Numbered from the stretch's first letter, positions 37,201 through 52,302 are shown. The stretch: DNA of 64,000 bases from Udeniomyces pyricola (GCA_039545295.1 BCIK01000019.1:483789-547788), one strand, 5' to 3'. A program made the numbers and translations. Notes: generated from the sequence alone by a model not told the origin.

Positions 37201-40086
37201 AGGCCAGCTGAATGGAGAGACCGTTGGAGGTAAGCTGTCTGGACGATGTCACTCCATGTGATCTCGGGAATGTCGATGGCAGGAAGCGACGAGGCTGATG
37301 CGAGTGGGATGGGAGACGTGAGAGAAGCATTGTTGTCTGTCGGAGGGGCTAGACGCTTCTGGAAGCGTGAGGTCATGGCTAGACCCGAGGCGGGCACGGT
37401 GAGGTCGATGATATCTTCCCAGGCGATGATGGTGGCTGAGAGCGTGGCAGAGAGTTGCCTCGCTGCGGCTGTGACCGAACCCTCGGCAGGCAAGGTCTTG
37501 GCTTCGGTTGCCTTACCGCTGACGTCGCTGTGATCGTTCGTCTCAACGACTTTGGACGGAGACTCTTCCTGGCTCGCGAGGGTGTTGAGAGCGCCAGCGT
37601 GCTCCCTGAGAGTGGCATGCGAGCTAGCCGCTCCCATTTTGAAGAGAAGCTCATTGATTCTGATTCGATCTGCTTCTCGTGAAGCCTTTTCTCGAGCTGG
37701 CGATCGTTCGGTCGGCACAACGCCAACAACTTTCCAGAGGAGCTTGTTCTTGCCGTCTGTAGAGGACGAGATGGACGACGTAGGGAAGCCGGAAGAGCCT
37801 GGGGTGAGTACTCGAGCTGAACCGAGACCAATGAGGAGCGGCGAGGACGAAAGCTTGGACAGAGAGCCCTGAAGCGCACCAAAGCTTGACGCGAACGGGT
37901 TGGAGAATTTGTTGCTTTTAGCAGGTGACTTGTCATCAAAGGACGGGATGAGGGCTCCCCATGCGCCAGCTTTCATGGCAGAGATTCGTTTTGCGAGAAC
38001 GCTATCCTTAGTGCCTTCTGACTTGGCTTCGGGCAAGCACTCGAGGAGGTCATGCGCAACTGACGGCAAGGAGCGGGCTTGAAGCAGGGCGGCAAGAGAT
38101 GGCGGTAGACCAAGCGATCCACTCGCAGGTGAAGACGGTAAGGTTGATGGGGAATGAGATTTCTCGTCAGTCGAAGGAGGAGTCGACTTGTCTTTGGGAT
38201 AGGGAGACGTTTCGAGGATGGAGGGTGAGATGCCGAGGACGATTGTGGTGGGACCAACGACCAGACGTCGTTCCTTGACAGCTGCGAGCAGCTGAGCATA
38301 CCAATTGGGCTTGGCGTCGGTCGAACCTGACTGTTCGGTGATGGTGCGATGCAGGAGGGAGGCGTTCTTGATGTAGACAAAGCGAGGGCGGGCAAACGGT
38401 GAGAGGGAGAAGGATGGGTCTTTGCCGAGCGAAGGCGACGAGCCCGAGACTCGGGGTACGGAGGAGGCATTGACGACCTCGGCAAAGAGTTTGGCAACGA
38501 TCTGCGAAGGCGAGAGGACGCGGCTTATCGGGATTTGTTTCGCATTTCGGGTGGCTTCGCCCTTGGTTTTGAACCAGCTTGAAATAATCTCCTCGGTCTC
38601 GAGGTCCTTGGACTTCCTTCTTGTGCCTGACTTGTGAACCTTCTCCTTGACCGACGCTGACTCGACCTTTCCATCCTCCGTGATGAGTCCAGCATCGGTC
38701 GTTTGGACTCCTCCGATCCCGCCTTTAACTCCAAAGTCGGAGGTCTGTGCGCTCGACTCGACTTTCGGGTTGGCCAACAGTTCAGCCTTTTCTTGAGCTT
38801 CCCGAACGGTACGCGAACCAGCCTGCCAGTTGCTGTCGCGAGTTCCACTCGACGAGCTGACACGGTTATCGCCGGACATCTCCCAGTCTCCCATCTCGTC
38901 AACGTCGTCCATGTCATCCTCCTCAAACTCTTCACTCATGCCTTCGTCTTCTTCATCCTCTTCCTCCTCGTTCTCCTCCTCCAACTGTCGAAATGCCGGA
39001 GTAGATTCGGAGGCAAATCCACGCTCGTTGTACTTGGATATCTTGAGCGGATTTGGGGCAAAAGGGATGGCGGAGGTAGCTGTAGGACCAAGAAGGGCAA
39101 TTTCGTATGTGTCAGTTCAAGATACAACGAATATGGACATACGGTCTGAAGGAGTAGTCAGAATGTAAGAGACAGGTCGTCAAATACACACCTTGACCGA
39201 GCGAGCCTTGCCCTTCCGCTGCGAGCTCGATAGCATCCAGAACGACGAGGTCTGCTCCCAACGCGTCAGAAGCAGCTTCCATAGCTGCATCAATGACGTA
39301 TCCTCCTCCCTCGAACGGGGAGTACACTCCGACGACTGGCTCGAGAGGCGTACCAGAAGCGGAGAGAGAGGGATGCGGAGTGAGGTGAGATTGGGTGCCA
39401 ACATGGAGGGAACTGGCGAGAGTCGCGACCAGGAGGTTCAGGATCCGCTCGGGAGGAACTGCTGTGTTAGTTGAAGATGGTGTTGGAGACGAGGAAGGGG
39501 GAGGAGTCAAGTCACTGGCAGAGTTGACAGACGCAGAGAGCGTGTCGGCGGAAGACGACGAAGACGATGGGGGAGAAGAGGAATCGGACCGAGGTGACGA
39601 CGAGGGTGATGGCGAGCCCTGGGCACTGCCTGATTCCGGTGTTGATGGTGAATAGGTCGGCTCATCCGGAGGAGGTGATGGAGACGAAGAACCAACGGTT
39701 TGAGCGAGTCCAGCTTGTGGTGGTGAGGCTGGTTTGTGATAAGCAGGGCTTGAAGGTGGCCTGACGTGGTGTTGAATCCACGTACGCGGAACGAGTGGAG
39801 TCCACTTGATGTCACGTTCGCCCCGAGCATGGTTGTCGGCAGACTTGGACCCTCTTCGATGAGACTTGTCCCTTGTCTCGGCTGAAAAGGAGACGAGGTT
39901 AGAGCGAGAGTTGGAGGGACCGCCGGTGATGTCCCGGAGGGTGAGGTTGGAGTTGTGGGAGGTGTAGGCTTTGCGTGGGAAGGCAGACGGGCAGCTGGAA
40001 GTGAAGGTCCGTGTGGTGGCAAGGATATTAGCGGTGAAGAGATGGGAGCTGACGAGCGACCTCTGGGAGGACCGCGAGAGGATCAT
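34264..40086 (-). CDS. Large mitochondrial AAA ATPase (Msp1/spastin-like AAA module)
   Basis: From ATG 40086 to the stop at 34264. The N-terminus (MILSRSSQRSLVSSHLFTAN) is rich in Arg/Ser and lacks acidic residues, like a mitochondrial presequence. A Ser/Pro-rich region follows, then a large exon (about 39080-36981) with an acidic E/D-rich stretch and some 600 residues of N-domain. The AAA module is spread over short exons: LLFGP plus PGTGKTLLARALA (Walker A, split by an intron), IVFVDEIDSMFGSRSGGGG (Walker B), GSTNRPQDLDDAVLRRLPRR (sensor 1 and arginine fingers), then NYSGSDLR. After the AAA core comes a long Ser/Pro-rich insertion, then ALKKWNDQYGDTG and a basic KKKSKKSGFG tail. Large fungal proteins of this design are inner-membrane or matrix ATPases of poorly known function. 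Three ambiguous bases lie near 36093-36098, in an intron. Confidence 0.85.
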
Positions 40087-41060
40087 AAGGGGAGGGTGGG
40101 GAAGAAGGATGTGGAGGGGGAAGTCACGTTGAACGATGTGGGAAAGGGACAGGGAAAGGGAAATGGTAAGTCACTGCCGCAATCGCGCATGCAGTCATCA
40201 ATATGTATATTCATCATATATATTATTGCGCTTGTCCCTGCCTAACCGACGACCGACGGGCATGTATATACGTATGTGTATATATATATATATGTATATG
40301 CATGTACGTCTGCTGGCACTGCTGCTCATTGTCTAGAATATAATTACAGGGAACTGGACACGACGCATACTACCATGTTGTTATAGATATTGTCACATAC
40401 CGCATGTATGCATGCATGCATATATGTACCTGCAAGTAAGTACGGCCTCGTGGATCTCATCTCACCATGCACGCTCGTTTTTGCTCGTCGACATTGCAGG
40501 GATAGCCAAAATGAAATCAAATACTAGATTTTACAGTTGGCCTGTCTGTCAAGATGCGGGGAATCATGTTCATCATCATCATGTCACCCACCACTCACGA
40601 GGTGACTGGCTTTCTCTACATACATAGCTGGTCATCGGAGTTCGTCGTGTTCTCCCCAACCGACCACTCTGAATCCCATCTTCTCGTATGCCGGACGCCT
40701 CTGGGGAATCCAGAGCGACATCAGAGAGAGAAGAGCGCAGTGTGATTGTTAAGCGGCACGTTCACAAGATCAGACATCTCGCAAGCGATGTGTCCAAGAG
40801 CTTGTTGGCCTGTTTGATCGTGTGATCGAACGATCAAGGGCGGTCACTATCTACTAGCTACTCATGAGTACCGTCAGAGTACTAACTGCTTGGAAAGAGA
40901 CTCAACAGGCGGGAGAACATCCATACGTAAGCAAGGCTTGTCCCAAGCCATGTCTTTCGTCTTCTGGATGTACGCATAAGATGAACTGTGGATGGCGTCC
41001 AGGGAACGGCTTAGTATGTTTTCCGTCTCGTTCAAGAGTCGAAGAATAATCAGGGGCTGA
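40087..41060. other. Intergenic region with AT and ATGC microsatellites
   Basis: Includes the promoter of the AAA ATPase gene. It holds a TATATATATATATAT stretch near 40276-40292 and GCATGCATGCAT near 40405-40420. No gene supported. Confidence 0.5.
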
Positions 41061-41448
41061 CTAACCAAGCTCCGAGTACCATCCCTCTCGTCCGCCCCAA
41101 AATCGGTCCATCTCCATCTCGAACCGGTCGACAAACTCCAAAGGGGGTGAGGCAAACGGCAAGGCGGACGACAGATGGCAAATGCGAGGGGTGGTGGACT
41201 CAAAGATAGCCGCGCAGTAATGAGATGAACGGCTGAGGAGGAATTCTCAGAACACCGTACAGTGGACACTTTCGCCGAAGCTTGCGCGGGTCTGCTTCCT
41301 GGTCCAGAAAATCGTCATAAACACCCGCCATGGGGGAAAAGGAAGAAAGTAGGTGAGCGTTAAGGGTCGGAAGGGGTGTTGGGCGTTGTACTTGCAGGTC
41401 ATATAGAGGGAGGTCAAAGCGGGTACTGCCACTCGAATTGTACGGCAT
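41061..41448 (-). CDS. Possible small hypothetical protein
   Basis: Doubtful. A C-terminal stretch that reads as coding ends at TAG 41061-41063: LPFASPPLEFVDRFEMEMDR followed by FWGGREGWYSELG. It needs an intron with acceptor near 41238. Upstream, an open frame from ATG 41448 (MPYNSSGSTRFDLPLYDLQ) or from ATG 41331 (MAGVYDDFLDQEADPRKLRR) could supply the 5' exon. The best phase match would use a GTGTCC donor and an intron of only about 37 nt. I do not recognise a family. It is divergent from DAHP synthase and shares its promoter region. Confidence 0.3.
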
Positions 41449-42034
41449 GTAAGAGAAGGAGGGTGGATGACTCAAAAACGAGAGGATGAAAGGGAGTAGT
41501 TTCGATGTCGGTGTGACTAAAATGATAAATAAACGGCTAAAAAGAAAAGTCAACGACGTTGTTGGTCGGTTGAGCTTGGTTGAGCTGTGTGAGTTTCGTT
41601 TCGTTTCGTTTTCTTTCCTTGCCGAGAAGCTACTGCTAGCCTCCATCCGATCTATCCTTCTACCAGTTTCGTCTCTTACCAAGGCAAGCTTCCCACAGCA
41701 CATAGCACGAACCCCCATCCACACCATGTACCCTGAGCTGACCCCAGACCTGTCGCCCAACGATTCGGTCTGTCCATGCTTGCTTAGTGAGTCATAACAT
41801 GGCGCATAACCAATGTGCTCTTGTCCCTCTTCCTCAGTTGGCCGAATCGATCCGAACTGATTGGACTCTCCTCTCTCCTCTCTCCTCTCCCCTCATCCCT
41901 CATCCCCCTGCCCCTGCCCCTGCCCCTGCTCGTGGCTTCCTCGCGACCCTCACCTCCTCTTTCCCGTCCAACTCTTGCTCCCTCCCAGCTCCATCCTATC
42001 CCACCCTGCTCATTCAGCCCGCAGCAAGCCCCTC
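41449..42034. promoter_or_regulatory. Upstream region of DAHP synthase
   Basis: Contains a short upstream open frame starting at ATG 41727 (MYPELTPDLSPNDS) that could be a uORF, and a strongly CT-rich tract with a CCCCTGCCCCTGCCCCTGC stretch near 41907-41930. No other coding signal. Confidence 0.4.
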
Positions 42035-44598
<2,564 letters not shown>

Positions 44599-47032
44599 AT
44601 ACGATCATGGGGGTGGACGAGGGCCTCTTCGAGCAGTAGGCGAGAGGGAATGCGGTCGATGTCTGCTGCTGGAGAGAGTTGGCTAGAAGGCGAAGGAAAA
44701 AAAAGCGAGAAGTCTTGGGTTGTCCGACAACCCTGACTTCAACAATCGCTGCGGCGTCGTTTGATCTGTGATTTCCGAATTAGCTGGACGACTGTTTGTT
44801 TTGCATGATTATTTATTTGTATGACTTACGATACGACCAATCGCGATGTGCAGCTCTCGATATCTTCGGATTGATATCAAAGTGGCCACATCGTACCCCT
44901 CTACCGTTGTACCCACAAATCGATGTACAACTTCCTCGCGGGCTGATCTCCAAACTGACCCCGACAACATGTCACGGCTCACTTTTCTCTTGCCCCACTT
45001 TGCTGTCCATTCCTCGTCTTCTCTAGAGACGATGCCATCAAGCCGCGCCCGTGATTTCCTTGCCCCTGGCAGCATGCAAGTTGTGTGTTTGTCCTAATCT
45101 CGATTCACGGACCCTCATCGGCCTCAACTTTCTTCGACTTTCTATATGTACTATAGACTATTGATCGATGCATACGAGCTTCCTCCTCTTCTTTGTTCAT
45201 TCCGTTCACCCTGGCCTACCTCTTCTGGCGCCTGGGGCGTGTCGTGCGGCAACGTTACTTTTCGTCCACTCATCCATCTCCCCCGTAACGCTACCGAGCT
45301 GGGAATCACGATGATCATCCCAACGGATCACATAAGGAGCGTACAATAATACTTCCCTTCCGGTTTGAATATCGTCTAATTGACCGAAAATCTCACCTGG
45401 AAGTCCTTCGCCGCCGAACACTTTGCACTCGATGCCTGCTCAGCTTGTCCTTCTCCTTCAAGAATGTACGAGCATGAACGAAGCTCGTTGTTCTCCCTTG
45501 AGAGTCACAGACAGTGACCAAATGTTGACTGACATTCCACTTTTGGGTCACTTGATGGCAGACCACAACTGAAGGCTCCGACGTCACATAGATATATTCT
45601 GCCAGACTGATATTTGATCTCGTTCGACATTGTCACAGTCCATGATAGCGAAGTACTCCAGCCCATAGCTAGCGCTGATCTGCATGCTCGGGTCAAAGCC
45701 AGAGGAAATTGTATATCTTACTTGTCGTGCATGCAGATTGTTGCGTCGTGTCCAGAGTGCACGGTGTCCCACAAATAGAACGATCGAATGAATCACAAGG
45801 GCAATGCCAAGACGTACGCATGTCACGCGTCATTCCCCGGAAAAGCCGAAAGTGGAGATCGAACGGATCCGGAGCTCGGACATTGTCGATTGGAGCTAGC
45901 AGAGCTCAGATATCCAATATTCAGAATTCATAGGCACTTCCGACGAACCCGACGTTCGACCGCGGCCGAACTGGTATGAAGTTTTGTACTCTTCAATTTA
46001 GTCTGACCCCCTCCCGCAGACTGTCGACAGCTCGCACCGAGTACCGACGTGCGACAGGTTGCGAGCATAAATTGCTGTACAAAAAAAAAAATGGCCTGAT
46101 CGACATTCGATGATCCGTATATTCTATAACCTGACGTACGTCGAATTGATCACTCGGTACTCGACGTTCGACACCATACAGGAGTTCATTCCTACGTGCG
46201 ACCCCGCCTGCAGCGCTGCAGCAGACGTTCGACGTGCAGCTGCTGGCTAGGTTCGCGCATCCGATCCAGCTTATATATGTGTCTTCACCTGATCGGTTTG
46301 ATCGATGCATCGGTGATCTTCGATGAGCGCTCAGCGCGCAGCGCGACAGTACTAGCAAGCGACGTGGTAGGCCGTATCACTGCGTACGTTTGCGGGGGCC
46401 TCCTTGTCCTTCGCGATCTGGCCATACGATCTGGACCAGACCACGCGCCTCTGATTCACTACGTCTGACTACAGCTGTCAACTGGTAGATTGTACGTTTT
46501 TAGCTGCAGAACGCACGATGGGTACAGTCGGTATATAATACACCTGACGTTGCGATCGTAATCAATGGTTAATTGTTGCTCAGCGCTCAGCGGACGCAAC
46601 CAAACCGATGCATGACGTTGCCCTGGTGAGAGACCAAACATCAAAAAATTTGACCGGAAGGTAATAAAGGAGAAAAGCGCAGACGAGACGCGCGAGAAAG
46701 CGCGAGGGCTTCTTTTCCAATGTCAGTTCTCTGGAATAGAGGCAAGCACCCGGTCCGCGGAAATGGCGGCGCTCCATGTTACATCATAAGTTGGAGGGGC
46801 CCACAATTTTCCTACCCCTCATTCCTCCTTTCTCTTGTTTCGCCCCCCCCCCCCCACCCAATCCAACCGTCAAGCTTTCTTCTTTTAAACTCCCTTCTTC
46901 TCAACGTCCAACAACAACCCCCTTTCCTTCATCAACTCCCCCCTGCCGAGGCCTCTACTCGCACTCGCTTGTTTCCCTCTCCCCTTACTTTCCTCCACCC
47001 TCCTTTCCTTCTCCCTCCTTCCTTCTTCTGCC
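44599..47032. other. 2.4-kb region without a convincing gene
   Basis: The largest gap in the window. On the minus strand between about 45830 and 45390 several short open pieces abut, with a consensus-like donor (CCAG|GTGAGATT near 45399), so a small unrecognised gene or decayed gene is possible. The part at 45940-46600 is rich in short palindromes, including a perfect 14-nt palindrome at 46208-46221 and three GACGTTCGAC copies (45951, 46163, 46224). No transposon ends or tRNA were identified. Confidence 0.4.
46844..46859 (+). repeat. Poly-C tract
   Basis: A run of about fifteen C residues inside a CT-rich stretch some 180 bp before the sugar transporter ATG. Confidence 0.85.
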
Positions 47033-50000
47033 ATGGAGAAGTCCACCAAGGGACAAGCCGTCACTCGGCCCACCAACTTCAAGGAAATCAAAGCTAAGAC
47101 GTCCGAGCGACGATGGCTTGGTCTTCGAGGCAACCGTCTCATCCACGGTGTCACTGCTGTCGCCACGATGGGTTAGTCGTCCACTCTTGATTGATCGAAG
47201 GTGTCGTCATTACTGCTCCTGAACGCGGTGTCGATCCACGCGGCCTGGGCTGCTACAAGTCTGGGAACCAGGCACTTCCCTGTCCGGCCAATCGTTGAGG
47301 CTTCGTTTGCTGAATATCCATCATTTTTCTTTGATCTTCTTTCTTTGATGTGCTCTTTGCTTCGTTCCTCCTTTACGCCTAGGTTTCCTGCTCTTCGGAT
47401 ATGACCAGGTGAGTCTCGCGTGACTGTCGTGTTCAAACACGACGACATGTAATTTCTCGAATTACGCATGCCACAAATTTCATCTGACATGTCCTTTGTT
47501 GTGCTCGCGCTCACCGTCTTCCAGGGTGTCATGGCCGGTATCATCAACTCTGAGCGTGAGTACTTCATTCTTGTTGCGATCTCTGTCCATCTGTGGCCCT
47601 CTGTTTGCTTTCGCGCTGTGACATGGGAGCTTAATATCCTCGATGAGGCAGGCGGGATAGTAAGGGTCTGAGAGGTTTGGAAGCCGAAAGAAAGCTAAAG
47701 GGCAAAGGAACGAGCGCGAGCGCCCAAAGCTGACCTTGTTGTTTCGCCTCTGTCTTCTGTCCACACGCGTACATTCCGCCTCAGAATTCAACCGGGACTT
47801 TGAACAAACCCGACAGAACGGCATCAACGACGTTCACGGCGGTACCATTCAGGGAACCACTGTTGCTGTGCGTATTTAATCAGCTAACGTTTCTGGAACG
47901 ATGAACGGTGCGTTAGCTGACCGCGCGTTTTGTTGTCGCTTTCACGTGCTTCACCAGGTTTATGAGGTCGGATGCTTCTTCGGTGCCATCTTCGCCTACT
48001 TCTTTGGAGAGAAACTCGGCCGAAGGCACATGATCATGTGGGGATCTCGTACGTACACAAACTAGGCGCGACTTGCAAATGGATCAGCAACCGTTGGCTA
48101 ACGACAGGATATGCCCCATCATTTCTGTAGTCGTCATGATCATCGGTACCGTCATTCAGGTTTGCGCCTTCGCTGGCAAGCACGGTTACCTCCAGTTCAT
48201 GATCGGCCGAATTATCTGTGGTGTATGTGGCTCTGACCCTGTCTGTTACAACATCGCCTCGAGTATGCGTGTCGCTCATTGTGTGTTTCCCTTTGAACTC
48301 ACAGCTCGGTAACGGTGCCAACACCTCGACCATCCCCTCTTGGGTCGCCGAGACCTCTAAGTCGCACAACCGAGGATTCCTCGTCTGCGTGGAGGCCTCG
48401 TACGTATATGCCTGGATAATCACGTGTTTCAAAGCTAAACCTCCCGAGCTCATGCTGAATGCCGTTTTCCATCTTTGCACCCTTAGGATGGTTGCTGGTG
48501 GTACCTTCATCTCGTACTGGATCGACTTTGGCATGTCTTATGTTGACCGAGGAGGAGCTTCGTGGAGGTTCCCGTAAGCTGCTTTCCGTCTTGCGCGTGA
48601 TTCTTTTGTTGCTCGCATCTAACCTGATCTTGATATGGGATTCCACAGTATCGCCCTCCAGATCCTCTTTGCCGTGCTCCTCGCTGGCGGTGTCTGGGTC
48701 CTCCCCGAATCTCCCCGATGGTTGTTTGTCCACGCCCACGAGGAGGCCGGTTCGCAGATCATTGCTGACCTCAACGTAAGTCTTCTGCATCTCCGTCTAC
48801 TCTGTTGTTACCTCAGACAATAGCTGACTAAATCCATTTCACCTTGTTCCATCAGGACGCCAACGTCGAGGATGAGGCTATCCAGCGTGAGATTCGATTG
48901 ATTGTCGACGGTATCAACGCCTCGGCTGCCATCCAGGGTGGTGTTGCTACCTCGGAGCTTTTCACCGGTGGCAAGAAGCAGCATTTCAGGCGAATGGCCG
49001 TCGGAGCTTCGTCCCAGATCTTCCAGCAGCTTGGAGGTTGCAACGGTCAGTTGTCTCAGTTCAGTACGATGCCCACGTTCTGTTCCTTTCGAAGGCTGAA
49101 CCAACCTCGTTTATGCATTCCCAGCCGTCATTTACTACGCTACTGTTCTCTTTGAGACTTCTATTGGACTCGAGACCCGACTTTCGCTTGTTCTTGGTGG
49201 TGTTCTCTCGACTGTGTACTTCCTCGCGGCCATCTCGGCCTTCTGGCTCGTTGAGACCCTTGGTCGACGAAAGATGTTCCTGATGGGTTCGATCGGTCAG
49301 ATGGTTGCCATGATCATCACCTTTGCCTGCCTCATTCCGTGCGTTGCCTCTCCAAACCCTCCCCTCTCTTGACCTTGATTTCCCTCATGATTCATTCTGA
49401 CCTGGAGCTTGACTTCTTATCTTCTACAGTGGTGACGCCCAGTCCGCCAAGGGTGGTGCCTTCGGTCTCTTCCTGTACATTATCTTCTTTGGATCTTGTT
49501 GGCTCCCTCTCCCTTGGCTCTACCCCGCCGAGCTCAACCCTCTTCGAATCCGAACCAAGGCCAACGCCGTCTCGTGAGTGTTTTCAATGTTTTCTTGTTG
49601 CGTGCCCGAGTTTGACTGCAGATACACCCTCGCTATCTGCTCTCGCTTGTGCTGACCGTCATTCCCCGAATCATTTGCAGGACCATGAGCAACTGGCTTT
49701 TCAACTTCTTGTAAGTAGGTTTCACGGATAGTGCTTCAACGTTTATGCATGGGACTGACCCTCCACCTATGTTGTTCTTATTCAATCCTTGATTCGCAGG
49801 GTCGTTCAAGTCACTCCCACCATGACTGCTTCGATCGGATGGGCCACTTTCCTCATCTTTGCGTGCGCCAACGCTCTTTTCATCCGTAAGTTAACCTTTT
49901 GCGCTTCAGAGTGACGACTTCGTTGTTCATCGCTTACCCGATCATCCCTTTCTTCAGCCGTCATTTACTTCTTCTACCCTGAGACCAAGGGAAGGACCCT

Positions 50001-50373
50001 GGAGGCCATTGACGTCATCTTCGCTACCGCCTACACCGAGAAGGAGCGACCTACCCACATTGCCAAGAGGTTGCCGAGTACGTGACACTATTGCTCGACA
50101 TCTGTTCTTAGCTGCGCGATGGGTTTCTGACTCTCATCTGGATTTCTTGCATGGTTTTTGTGTCGCTCGTTTTGTTCTTTAGCTCTCACCGACGCCCAGG
50201 TCGAGGAGATGACCGACAAGCTCGATATCCACGACGCTCGAGGCGACGACGAGAAGGCCGCTGGATCGCCCGGTGACACCACCCGAGCTGCTACTCCTAC
50301 CTTTGGCGAGGAGGCCCGAGCCGACGGCAAGATCGCTGCTGCCAACCAGACCGGAGCTGTTGCGATGCCCTAG
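47033..50373 (+). CDS. MFS sugar transporter
   Basis: Plasma-membrane sugar:proton symporter or facilitator of the fungal hexose-transporter family. It starts MEKSTKGQAVTRPTNF at 47033 and ends NQTGAVAMP at 50373, over about a dozen short exons. Family blocks in order: FLLFGYDQGVMAGIINSEQF (helix 1); GEKLGRRHMIMWGS; GRIICGVGNGANTSTIPSW; ALQILFAVLLAGGVWVLPES followed by PRWL; QIFQQLGGCNAVIYYATVLF (helix 7, sugar-binding Q and N residues); FWLVETLGRRKMFLMGSIGQ; PWLYPAELNPLRIRTKANA; FFYPETKGRTLEAIDVIFA. The C-terminal tail of about 60 residues is polar. Substrate is not predictable with confidence. Confidence 0.94.
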
Positions 50374-51759
50374 GCACAACCCTATTCTTTTTAGACCTCG
50401 CCTTTTCTCTTGACCTATATATATATTCCCTTGTTTCTTGCCCTTTCTTTCCTTACCTTACTGTCCCCACTGCAGCTTTGCCTCTTAGATAATTTCCCTC
50501 ATCTTGCATCTTCGTATAGTTCCTTAGCACTTTTTCCCTTTGTCCCCTTCAACCCTTGTCGCTATCTACGTCCCTTTGCATCGCATCTGTGTTTTTCTTC
50601 TCTTCTCTCCCCCCCCCCTCTCTCTGCCTCCTCTGCCCTTCCCCCTTTTCCATCTTCCTCTCTTATTCACGCGCCTGTTCATGCTTGTGGGCTAGCGCGA
50701 AGTTGCTTCTTTTTGCTTGGTTCTTAATTAGTTAGAGATATATTAGTGCTTGCCCTCCTTGAAAACGGTAGATTCCTATCTAGACAAGCGGTTGAGTAGA
50801 TCTGGAGTGAACATTTTCAACCATCGTGCTTCATAGAAGACACCCATAATAACAACAATGAAAGTGACATACTGAACATCGCTCCTCTGCCGATGCATGG
50901 CAAGTCTGCTCCCCTGTACCTTTTGCACCGCTGCTCTCTCTGGCTCTGCTTCGTTCTGTTCTGTCTTTATCTCTCTCGTCCGGCCTCGTGGTTCGCTCTT
51001 AGACTAGCTGTTCTTACTATCACATGTGGTTTCACTCTTGATCGTGCGTGTGACTGCCCCGATTGCCCTGGATCGAGGGTCTGAGGGGTCGGGATTAAAA
51101 GCATCGATGAACCATTGAGCCTCGATCAACCCTGGAGAAAGGATGAATAGTGCATTTGACGAGGCTGGATCAAGGTTGGCTCAAGGCTGAATAAAGGATG
51201 AATAAAGGCTGAATAAAGGCTGAATAAAGGTTGGACCAAGGAGGGCAAAGTTGTTTCGGGCTGCATGAGACCCTAAAAGGTTGCCAAACCTTGCCAGCCT
51301 TTTTGAGCCTTGTTCAGCCTCAATGAGCGTTTATTAAGCCTTTATTGCCTTGCTGCGATTTCTGGCCATGAGGTTCTCTGCCTTTTGACCCTGAGCCACG
51401 ACGTCGGGTGCTTTCTCTCGCGCTGTCGAGAGCTGTCGAGAGATCTTCGTCTTGGCTGAGGTTGTGTGACACACACACACACTATCGGAAAATCAGTCAG
51501 TGTCGCAATGATACCTCTACTGGACTACTACAAACAGAGGGAAAAACTCTGCAGCCCGCTTTTGGAGATCTTGGATGCCCACACGTCCTCGTCCAACAAA
51601 CGTCTGTGAACAGGGAAATGAGTTACGAAAAGAAGACATGTCAATGATACAGTTCCAGCAAGGCGCAACAGCAATCTCCCCCTCCACAACCATCCAACCG
51701 TCCATCGTCCTCGTGTCCTTACACCCGCTTACCCACACACCCATCACCACTCATCCATC
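50374..51759. other. Intergenic region with tandem and inverted repeats
   Basis: Holds the sugar transporter 3' UTR (very CT-rich to about 50700) and the proteasome beta-3 promoter. At 51175-51350 there is an 11-nt tandem repeat facing an imperfect inverted copy. A (CA)n run lies near 51467-51481. No gene supported. Confidence 0.5.
51185..51228. repeat. GGCTGAATAAA tandem repeat, four copies
   Basis: Four 11-nt units at 51185, 51196 (one mismatch), 51207 and 51218. Sequences at about 51300-51350 (TTGAGCCTTGTTCAGCC, TTAAGCCTTTATT) are largely complementary, so the block could fold as a long hairpin. Confidence 0.8.
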
Positions 51760-52302
51760 ATGTCCATCATGGAGCTCAACGGAGGTCAGTCTTTCTCACC
51801 AATCTTCTTGCTTCGTCCCTCTTGTTTGGTAGCGCCGAGTGTGCGGCTTAACCCCGTCCATCTCCACCTTTGCTTCTGCTTCCTCGCATGCTCCCCGGCC
51901 ATCTACACCTCATCTTCCGTACTCTCTCAAAGGTTCGGTCATTGCCATGGTTGGCAAGGACTGCGTCGCTATCGCCTCGGATCTCAGACTAGGAAACCAG
52001 GCTCTCCTCGTCGCTTCCAACTTTGAAAAGGTTCGTGTCTCGTCATCTTGGGGCGGCGCGTGACGCCTGTACAGCATCAGCTCTAGGCACCACCTCGCTT
52101 GAGTCGTATGTCTAAATGGAGGATCACAAGCTCATACTCACTTGTTACATGTCTATCGACAGGTTTTTCCGATACACGACCGACTCTACGTCGGTCTCCC
52201 AGGTCTTGGCTCGGACGTTCTCACCCTGTACGTCCTACAGATGACTTTCCTTGCAAGGGTGCGTGTCGTCCCCAAGGGCTGACCGTTTACAAACGATGGG
52301 GA

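Noticed and set aside
51467..51481. (CA)n run as a possible functional element
   Set aside because: A plain short microsatellite with no further support.
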